Of a stretch of DNA of 39,400 bases, positions 33,501 to 39,400 are shown piece after piece. This stretch comes from Seison nebaliae (lineage: Eukaryota; Rotifera; Pararotatoria; Seisonacea; Seisonidae). The position numbers and the translations under genes are program-made. Location: NCBI GenBank assembly GCA_023231475.1, contig JALJEE010001089.1, positions 1 through 39,400 on the forward strand, in the 5' to 3' direction. The notes under the pieces are model-generated. The model had not been told where the DNA came from and made no database searches. It worked only from the letters and a program-made list of their open reading frames with translations. Numbering within the stretch: the stretch's first letter is position 1; every line of letters begins with the position of its first letter.

Positions 33501-34962
33501 TGGCAATTAATTTAGAAATCTTTGAACCCTTTCTAAAATGGAATTCATTGTCGATAATATCGGATGAATAGTAGAGATATCTGATGGTATTATCGATATA
33601 GGATTGAATGAACGAAAGTTTAGTGATAGTCCATCGTAACAGATTATGTTCGTCATCCAATAGACGACTACCGAACAATAGATTTAATTTCTCTAATGGT
33701 GACATGATGGAGCGAATGCCTCGAAGGAGACACCATACTCCTAAATTGTTGAGGATATGTAACGCTTCCATCAACGAACATTTACATATATGAGCAACTT
33801 TTAAATTGATTGAATCAGAAATATCATTTTCCTCATTTTCCTCATTTAGTAGATGATCATTTTGACAGAAATCAGTCAATTCCTTTAAAACTTCTTTCGA
33901 TTCGTTTTCAGTTGACTGATTAATTAGTTCAGCAGTTTTCCATTCGTTCGTCTTCTCCAAAAACTCAATTGCGTTGATTAATTCATTCTTTGTATTCTTT
34001 ATGAGATATAAGCAGGTGTCAGGCAAATCACGTCCACTCAAACTTTTACATTGAACGAATGTCATGTCAAGCTTGACGTCCGTGCCATTCATCCCGTTCG
34101 CTGTAAGTAAGAATGGCATCAAACGACATTTCCATAAATTCTCCAAACATTTCAACAATAAACTGAGATCCATATAAGAGATATTATTTGGAGTAACTTC
34201 TTTCATGTTGTTGTGCAGAAAGTTTTTCTTTTGAATTTTCCATATAAATTTCTCAAAATTTTCGTGAAAAGTTGAAAGGTGAAGAAGAAAATTGCCCATA
34301 AATAAACAACGATGAATTTTAGTAGATCGAACGTCGGTTGAGATAGATTCATAATATTCATCAACGAATATATTCTCGATATTATTGAGAATTATTAAAG
34401 AGTATAACTCGGCACTCTCCAAATTAATTAAGTTTCCTAATAATTCGGTGAATAAAATGGAAGAAAGGAAAATTACTGGAAATTTCTTGAGAATCTTCTT
34501 CCAATCATCCAATTTCCAAAAGAGAAGATAATGTAATTGAATTAATGGATAATCGATATATGTCATACTGTTGTCGTCTCGAATCAATTCATAAGTTGTC
34601 TGAGAATGTAAAATTTGTTCATAATTCTTCTTTTCCATGAGAATCTCTTCAAAGTTCGGTGACAATCCAAAAGCAGCGGGAAATGCTAAAGACGAAGAAT
34701 AATCAATAGCGATCTCTTTCGTTAATTGATGAGGATGACAGATGATAAGAACGGTTTTCGACGGATTTGTTTGAATGAAATGTCGAATTAGTTGAATTGA
34801 AATAAATTTTCGTTCAATATCGGTCTTATGAGGAATAATAATATTATCTCTTTTCGCCGCATCAATCACTTGATCAACCACCAAATGTTTCACTAATCCA
34901 TTTTCACCATTAATAGCTGAGGCGAAATCCTCAGAATTCTGATAAATTTGGGAGATTGACAT
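27595..34962 (-). CDS. DCR1: Dicer, Dicer-1-like with inactive helicase
   Basis: A 2455-codon frame broken only by a 45-nt intron (27945-27989), leaving about 2440 residues. Dicer cuts double-stranded RNA and microRNA precursors. The N-terminal helicase is degenerate: the Walker A site reads PHKTDIERK and the DECH box VDEYYE, so ATP hydrolysis is unlikely; insect Dicer-1 is similar. Helicase C remnants lie near 505-640. The dimerisation domain is about 760-860 (LLPSDQFTRLSP), PAZ about 1060-1215 (MNLLIPRYLS), then the long connector. RNase IIIa has ERVELLGDSF near 1880 and DKSIADCVEAIIGA near 2020; RNase IIIb has RLELLGDAVLDF near 2145 and GDIFESVAGAIF near 2290. The dsRBD follows (VPKFPVREL, NGRLAKTNAAK). 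Acidic catalytic residues are present in both RNase domains. At 2440 residues it exceeds fly Dicer-1; extra length is Asn/Glu-rich insertion before RNase IIIa. The upstream gene is IP3 3-kinase, 242 bases away. Confidence 0.93.
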   Translation of the reverse strand: MSISQIYQNSEDFASAINGENGLVKHLVVDQVIDAAKRDNIIIPHKTDIERKFISIQLIRHFIQTNPSKTVLIICHPHQLTKEIAIDYSSSLAFPAAFGLSPNFEEILMEKKNYEQILHSQTTYELIRDDNSMTYIDYPLIQLHYLLFWKLDDWKKILKKFPVIFLSSILFTELLGNLINLESAELYSLIILNNIENIFVDEYYESISTDVRSTKIHRCLFMGNFLLHLSTFHENFEKFIWKIQKKNFLHNNMKEVTPNNISYMDLSLLLKCLENLWKCRLMPFLLTANGMNGTDVKLDMTFVQCKSLSGRDLPDTCLYLIKNTKNELINAIEFLEKTNEWKTAELINQSTENESKEVLKELTDFCQNDHLLNEENEENDISDSINLKVAHICKCSLMEALHILNNLGVWCLLRGIRSIMSPLEKLNLLFGSRLLDDEHNLLRWTITKLSFIQSYIDNTIRYLYYSSDIIDNEFHFRKGSKISKLIANFLITSKVLNLIHELGNVKKGEQLLIFIQTRLSAQLLSDLIQYLTKDRRFSSIISFKCNFVFNQIKSIKANNKYPTVSASLPIPLNQEMMEDEKIIGTFEDNLKKFHKTTKLQLNISKKSAKKFIEKREFILQQFKKKQLNILICAGLNTNEMDYLFTDDHHLSLQHIYLMDTPQTFHQFHQIFSLYQQPSKSKTLKIFVNEISGNDLRTKCVQLTNWHTICQLLHHWNGKKINEDQYVSIPFDQINFKKENFGNYSRRFEIFQKFFDDSSNSYELLNYYCSLLPSDQFTRLSPTIKTYRSMEYQYRFLQLPINSKFHKFFIMRLPQDLVVPNDYLIQFVLFYLNEHDQLNMDEIGWNRSLPSTKYQIYLKNIRKLLTKELVEELEEKIKNKHLLTTNSDNYMLQTYFAIQPSTTNNNNDSNIFRKNVPKVFQVNDDLSMKLNEISTIMNCTKNEIFPQKFFIYQINVRSEKSILTKYQQRMESFLYNIFHATSNEDIRVITDLLSNLFRSYSRKERSSSLGIISLERIKLPFPKFAIFTRNGEEFIDLSLLNNKEFYQFNLFEIKKILYFHSYLFNNILKFGENVSNVQYDIRCSQSFSLVIPLKMNEIDWDQINSIWNNRHLSIFDIEMNRSRNELNLEQFSNSVITPTYRNREEPEYFFVSGIDPFLKISSSFPSKGKLFSSYQDYFEKKYCCQLQFHSKENLLIVETLSSRMNLLIPRYLSTTIKRGQLMKKRKKYLNDIPKVFALSHFRPSNNGRLSLLSLIMYIMSLLMKFEEEDVSSTKEIVVHIIYNKLWRYIIHSMYINHEEIIDEVTKEIDRLFSCRIESLLMERGLNENDLIELEENIPIVKCVIELLDKQLLSLTPSNNHHSQQIHFVPELVAVHPLHGEIWRSTLEFSSIFHRITSLLLARELKYELNLFIYSNESPSHNIQNKDNLYFYWDQHREDEWIGEEDYNLESLLNFYKNKSDNSLLNEENIRLNYSKNFNSNEFNSNGLDELENDEDVKSISVWSNAIWFECERKKTEEENEVSSIEGHWKNSQLNKAFVLDEMELNDLHQVYQKDQSLSGSQSTRNLSEPLNQNYQNKMTLPKQIPVELSRCNSKKSSTKPSNSVQAITKKKQFQMEDEFDKLNLIDQSNDHFDNLSYSFLIDMNEQEKILEKNWKEITVSEFGSNYHFDDDMEYTDGDDLMDEKNNELQINRMNNLQSTFKRHCRSIDAYENAKKRRVVFKMNYKLVNENLEEFRKNPNENYEIINSNEMNEIKFHEISIILHSSSDHHFNEKINLQLVYDPNRIGEEMKNFRFMESIEKYYAIGQSRLEKKSMGLSMKHLLVKDFDLKQKSFIDLNNDELNDKWYESLDDIIDGTLTTCQLLQALTLRSAGDAFDLERVELLGDSFLKFSSAIYLFLKFPRENEGVLSLLRSKLISNQTLAYLGKRRHIPNYMQSTEFHPYVNWCPPMFTEKKRKLIDDDTSTFSSNQMKTFLSNYSNTKSAVQPTSLKKEDGQKRKVRFEDEMKVNETRDMDMINEHYLSDKSIADCVEAIIGASLIELGMKKTLKVMKWFGLNFDFNEIQIEDDSQKNIYVKLNESPIELYSSTEQFIPDILSASRLFEEQLKNIHLFENRLSYRFNNKSLLIEAFTHSSASFLSSATDSYQRLELLGDAVLDFVITEHIFHDHKFRNPGEITDLRSALVNNTIFAFISCKYDFHRYLIHQNLSIIKSIDAFIERFRHKYDDDLCLDIDDLLDFSSGIVDQDENDIINSNNFDDNSMDMKKLREFEQNNEISTNLIEEKEYLEVPKCLGDIFESVAGAIFIDSGRNAELVWKIYYRMMKSQIRYIFSLIKLSSFIFLENFCENVPKFPVRELIESLPDCVRFSRPLMASHNKIKVFAHVNHSAFARFCGAHRSTIMFVGIGRNGRLAKTNAAKLTIKRWRQFTAYSQQKNCSNSPKDNPMKSYLNRMKNDKKN

Positions 34963-35204
34963 CTTGAAAAATATTCAAATAAATATTTTTGGACTAAACT
35001 TCAAATTTGAAAATCTTCAATATGTTCTATACTTCAAAATGGTTTGTTTAAAAAAAGAGAAAAATTTATAATTTAATTGAAAGTTCTCTCTCAAATTAAA
35101 CTCTAAAATATTTACATAATGCTTTTAACTTTATGAAAATAGGAAAATAATCAAATTTATACGAATTGTGATGATCGATAAATATTAGGACGAATACTGT
35201 TAAT

Positions 35205-36468
35205 TTACATATGCAACTTCTGACATACTTCTATTAAGTTATTTAATCCGATGAGAAATCCATCTTCTTCTTCCATAGGAATCCAATATTTCAAATGTGT
35301 CACTGGTTTCCTGGTGACAACCGTCTTCGCAAAATCAATTAGATTGACATTGCAACGATTGTCATCATGATAGATCAATAACGACGTTGCTATTAACTGG
35401 AGAAAGGGGGGAAGAGAATAAAAAGTAAATTCTTTCAAAACTTCTTTAAGCAAACTTGATGATTTTTGAAGAACATTGAATTGCACAGATCACTTCTTAA
35501 CTTTTCTAAATTTTCTTGGAGATTGAACTGAAAGGAAATGAAGCACAAATATAAAAAAAGAAAATAAGATAATGGGATAAGAGAAGAAGAACTATAAGTT
35601 TTGGGGAATCATTGAGAAATTTCTGGAAAAAATATTCAACATTAGCTATTTCTGCCGATATTAAATCGTGTTTCGGGATTTTATTTCCCTTGATCTGCAT
35701 TGCTTCAATCCTGTAACCATGATGGAATGTCGTTGATAAGCGATCTCTCCAACACAAATATCGATATTTAGTCATTTTCTTATTTTCAACTTCTTCCTTC
35801 TTTAAAATGAAATTTGAATCTTTTTTTTTTTTGAGACTTACATGAAAATTAGTTCCAATGAAAAGAAGATGAACCATGAATGAATGAATAATCAGAAATT
35901 AATTCTTTCAATTTCGGTTTTATATCAGTGGATGGCAGTTTTGACATCGAATCATTCGAATCAACGCTATCGAACGAATTGAGACCCTCACAGATTTTTT
36001 TCAGACTTAATCGATTATCCGCTTTGAGAGAGGAATGATAATTTTGATATTTGTTAAACAGATCTTCTCGTTCTTTTGACTCCCAAACCTCCTTCAATGA
36101 GAAAGTTCTCGTACCCATTTTAATATCAGTAACGGAATGATCAATTCCTTTCAATCGTTGAAGTAGATTCTCCATTTCAAACCATTTTCCTAAAACTTAA
36201 ACGAAGATGGAGAAATGAAAAATTGGAACCTGAGTCATCTGCCACTATCCCATAAGTCTTTGGAATGTAATCATGAATCACGTCATCAGAGTAAAGAGTT
36301 TTAAGTGATTTGTAAATGGAAAATTCGTTTTCGGAAAATTTTTTTAAAATTCGATCCTCATTTTTTTGTCGAAAGTTATCTAATCAAAATTAGAAGAAAG
36401 CAATTAAACGATAGGTAACTTGAATGGCCACCAACTGGTTTCCACATTCCTATTCTCTCGTTTTTCAT
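35205..36468 (-). CDS. Inositol-trisphosphate 3-kinase (6 exons)
   Basis: Exons 36420-36468, 36230-36379, 35875-36189, 35593-35819, 35456-35527 and 35205-35396 give 334 residues; introns are 40, 40, 55, 65 and 59 nt, all with GTT donors. The enzyme phosphorylates Ins(1,4,5)P3 to InsP4, ending the calcium signal. Family motifs: WKPVGGHS near the start, the DxKxG motif in VTDIKMGTRTF (about 86-96), LCWRDRLSTTFHHGYRIE (the region that in IP3K binds inositol phosphate), TSLLIYHD, the metal-binding Asp292 in NLIDFAKT, and EDGFLIGLNNLI. The RYLCWRD segment argues for IP3 3-kinase rather than IP6K or IPMK. It is the short form, without the long N-terminal region of vertebrate ITPKs; upstream exons cannot be excluded. 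Confidence 0.92.
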
Positions 36469-37627
36469 TCTTATTGAATAAATTAAATTTTGAATATGTT
36501 GAAATTTGATAAATTGTTGTTTTGGTTCTCTCGCTTTAAAATGTCAATTGCTGAGAATTTAATGTTCAATGAAAAGTAAGCTGTCAAGAATGAATGTGAA
36601 TGAGAGAAAAGGGGTACAATGTAAATAAAAATTTCCAAAATCACTTCACCACGCAATTTGTTTCTTTTATGTTACGAGGAGGTTATGATAGATGAAAGAC
36701 GGAGCATTTAATTACTTTATTCGAATGAAGAAATTTCATATAAAGGAAAACAATTATTCTGTCTTTTGTACATAATCAAGGGAATTTATAAAACATTTTA
36801 TATGAAATGATGAACTATTTTTTAGTTGAGTAAGACATAGGAAAGAACACAATTAGATTCATATGTCCTACATACTATTTGTGTCACTATCATTGTATGT
36901 GTTGTTGCCACATAGGTGTGTGAAGAGAAGTAATATTAAAGTGATTATTTTTCCATTAAAAATTTAATTAAAAACACACATTCACTATTTTTTTTATTGA
37001 AATTCAATGCAAATATTTGGTGTGGTTGCGGACAACATCATGCCATGGTGAGATAATTCTCTTTTTCTCATCATATTGAAATTTTTAAAAGTAACTAATA
37101 AAACGGTGATTTCCTCGGGAGACAGACAATTCGGAGACCATTCTTAGGAAGTGTTCAAGAATATTCGAGAATTATCTTATACATAATGTTGTAACCGCGG
37201 TTAATTAATAATGGTTGTACTATACAGGTTACATTATAGAAGTTCTAGATCCCATTAATGATCAAGGATCAGAATTGATCGATCAAGATCCAATATCAAA
37301 TGTACGATTACCCAAAGCAGAATGGTGAAAATGAATGTTCAAAAATTTCAGGGAATATACCAAATTTACTATAAACATGATATCTCGCAGCATTTTGTAA
37401 AATATTGTCGATTCGTAGTAATCAATTTACATCAGCAACAACTACACAATTTTATATATGTTTTTCTTTAGTTTATGTGTGTTTATTCGATATTTCTTAA
37501 CACTAACTAACTTGTAAGATCAATATTAAGTATTAACTTTATGATTATTAAATCTTAGTTATGATAATTATCTTAGAATGGTTTTCTGCATTGAATTGAA
37601 ATAGTGTTAATAATCATTATTTTTCTG
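36469..37627. other. Intergenic region between IP3 3-kinase and protease genes
   Basis: About 1.15 kb, containing the 5' region of the kinase gene and the 3' flank of the protease gene. A perfect 10-bp palindrome AACCGCGGTT lies at 37192-37201. A 38-codon plus-strand open segment near 37210-37330 (VLDPINDQGSELI) has no recognisable family. Nothing else is seen. Confidence 0.5.
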
Positions 37628-38485
37628 TTACACACCCATTTTTCGTTTGGTTTCCGCTATCCATTTTAAATAGGAAGCGACCCTTGTATACACTGTTCCT
37701 CTCAAGCCGCATCCTTCTCCAAATGATGTCAAACCATGTAAATACCATTTGCTTCCATCTCGGCAGATTAAAGGTCCTCCAGAGTCTCCGAAACATGTGT
37801 CCTCATTTCTTTTCGACGCAGTTGCGCACGTTTGATAATTTACATTTACTGTGTTTCTCCTTCCAGCAACATTTGCACATACAGACTGACTGTCTTGAAT
37901 TGTCAATTTAACTTCTCGTAGGTCAGGGACACTATTGCCTCCCATCCTTAAAGCTCCCCAACCAGCAGCGAAACAAATATTTCGATCGAACTTTTTCCCG
38001 ACTGGACTAATACAAATGGGATGTAGATCTCTTTCTGATTTCGGCGAATTGGTGAATGGAACAGCACATGATAATTTTATTAAAGCAATATCATGTGCCA
38101 TACTCCATCTATCACGTTTGAAATTCTGATGTATTTCCAACTTGGCAACTGGTATACGTCTAATTTGACGATTCCTTAAATTGAGAGCACCAGTCACTAC
38201 TTGATAACTTTTTGGATTTCTCGATCTTCCGAAACAATGAGCTGCAGTAACAACTAATCTTTCATGTATCAATGAGCCCCCACACAAATGATTATTGTTC
38301 ATTTGTAAAGAAATAATCCACGGCCAACGACCGGCTGATGTTTGTACTCCATTTGTAATACGTCTCAAAGAAGATATTCCGCAACTTTCTGGAAGTATTG
38401 ACATATTTGCAAGAGAAAACAAACATGAAAACTGAACGATAACAGATAGTAATAAGTTTTTATAAGTAGAACATACAATTTTCAT
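37628..38485 (-). CDS. Secreted trypsin-like serine protease
   Basis: A single exon of 285 residues. A hydrophobic signal peptide (about 1-26) and a short pro-region with one Cys precede the activation site LRR|ITNGVQT, after which Ile16 forms the mature N-terminus. The triad is complete: His in VVTAAHC, Asp in HDIALIKL, Ser in CFGDSGGP. Six residues before the Ser is Asp189, which in trypsins selects Arg/Lys. The S1 walls are odd: Trp215 is Phe (TSFGEG), Gly216 is kept, and the position equal to Gly226 is Thr (RGTVYTRV), as in pancreatic elastases; the loop before it is two residues short. Specificity is therefore uncertain, possibly narrow. The pro-region Cys probably pairs with the catalytic domain as in chymotrypsin. 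Likely extracellular; digestion or defence cannot be told apart. Confidence 0.93.
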   Translation of the reverse strand: MKIVCSTYKNLLLSVIVQFSCLFSLANMSILPESCGISSLRRITNGVQTSAGRWPWIISLQMNNNHLCGGSLIHERLVVTAAHCFGRSRNPKSYQVVTGALNLRNRQIRRIPVAKLEIHQNFKRDRWSMAHDIALIKLSCAVPFTNSPKSERDLHPICISPVGKKFDRNICFAAGWGALRMGGNSVPDLREVKLTIQDSQSVCANVAGRRNTVNVNYQTCATASKRNEDTCFGDSGGPLICRDGSKWYLHGLTSFGEGCGLRGTVYTRVASYLKWIAETKRKMGV

Positions 38486-39400
38486 AATTTATATGTAGTG
38501 CTAAACCTTATTTTTACCTGTATAAAGTTTTGCCGATATTAAACAATTGGAAATATTGCGCTTTATGTGCTTTTCAATTTTAATTAACTTCAGTATTTCC
38601 TTGGTAATTGATAATTAAGGTTTAGACCTTTTTATTCATTTACCAAACAACTATAGTTCATTTATAATGTGCAGTTTCTGAAATGTTCCACAACAGATCA
38701 ACTGGATGGAAATAATAAGTCTTCCATGGCTATTTGTCGCCTAAATCCTCATTCATTTAGGAAAGTGAAGATATTTCAAGTTTGATATCTAGTACTTTAG
38801 TACTTAATCTAGTGCCTTGTGATGTCATTAATGTCAACCACGACCAATATTCTTAAATAATTATATCATCGGACATCGGAAAACTGCCACCAATAACCGG
38901 TCAAGCACACGATTACACAGTGAAGTCAAACCGTACACAAGTACCAAAGAACCACTATAGACCATATTTTCTCTAACGTAATATTTGTTTATTATTTTTA
39001 TTTCGGTTTAATCGAGATTGGGAAATTTTATATTTCTTTAATTTTTTCTGTTTACCGATTAGCTTAACCACTCAGAAGTGATTCTTCTAATTATTTTATG
39101 TTCATCAAATTCGCGAAACCGTGTCGCTGAACCTGTTCAATAATCAACAACTATAAGGTTTGAGGAATGAACTGTTAGAGACCAATATTAAACCTATTTT
39201 GCAACGTTACTGTTTATCAAATTTTGTATGCTAGGGAATATAAATGAGATGAGTGTTTACAATTAAACATTTATTATGATTAAAATTAAATAAGATTAAA
39301 TATAATATATGCAATAATATTATGAATTTGTTTCTATATCTTCTATAAAACAATGTGGAAGATCATTAGTTTGAAGAGGTTTGATCAGCAAGACTGTCAG
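38486..39400. other. Right end of window, no recognisable gene
   Basis: Upstream of the protease gene. A less AT-rich patch at about 38870-38965 is open on both strands (plus: LPPITGQAHDYTVKSN; minus: YSGSLVLVYGLTSL), about 39 codons each, without family resemblance. Nothing else can be supported. Confidence 0.5.

Noticed and set aside
28242-33793. Several 60-76-codon frames inside the Dicer gene
   Set aside because: Shadows of the Dicer reading frame in other frames or on the other strand.
1-39400. tRNA, rRNA, snRNA or known microRNA genes
   Set aside because: I looked for tRNA B-box-like sequences on both strands, a U6 5' end and let-7/miR-1 mature sequences, and saw none. This is a visual check, not a covariance search.
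1-39400. Transposons or viral insertions
   Set aside because: No reverse transcriptase, transposase or integrase motif and no terminal repeats were noticed; short repeats are simple-sequence only.

Overview
This is an AT-rich, gene-dense piece of an animal nuclear genome. Genes lie on both strands, close together, with introns of only about 40-75 nt. The gene set is animal: GGA adaptor, Dicer, IP3 3-kinase, SF1, PP4 catalytic subunit, ribosomal protein eS10, USP39, MPDU1, an inositol 5-phosphatase, a trypsin-like protease and a large C2H2 protein. The Dicer has lost the ATPase motifs of its helicase, as insect Dicer-1 has, which fits a compact arthropod genome such as a mite. I cannot name the species; this placement is inference.

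Layout. (1) 0-4.3 kb, minus strand: a region of fast-changing genes. It holds the 3' end of a gene with a poly-threonine tail on a 15-nt tandem repeat, fragments that look like a decayed protein kinase, an intact four-exon kinase-like gene with a signal peptide, and a broken remnant resembling Get1/WRB. (2) 4.5-16 kb, housekeeping block: SF1 (minus), GGA (minus), PP4C (plus), eS10 (minus) and USP39 (plus). GGA/PP4C and eS10/USP39 are divergent pairs with short shared upstream regions. (3) 16-21 kb: a four-exon, 1529-residue C2H2 zinc-finger gene (minus). (4) 21-25 kb: an unusually long stretch with no gene I can assemble, ending in a doubtful multi-exon minus-strand model. (5) 25-36.5 kb: inositol 5-phosphatase and MPDU1 (plus), then Dicer and IP3 3-kinase (minus). 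(6) 37.6-38.5 kb: a single-exon trypsin-like protease (minus).

Two genes act on inositol phosphates (5-phosphatase and IP3 3-kinase) and three concern the spliceosome or snRNP phosphorylation context (SF1, USP39, possibly PP4). There is no operon-like arrangement.

The most unusual signal is in the introns. In 31 introns placed from reading frame and, in most cases, family similarity, 28 donors read GTT rather than GTA/GTG, and the base before the cut is A in 18. None reads GTAAGT or GTGAGT. The second is the secreted kinase-like gene with all catalytic residues kept, next to what looks like its decayed relative.
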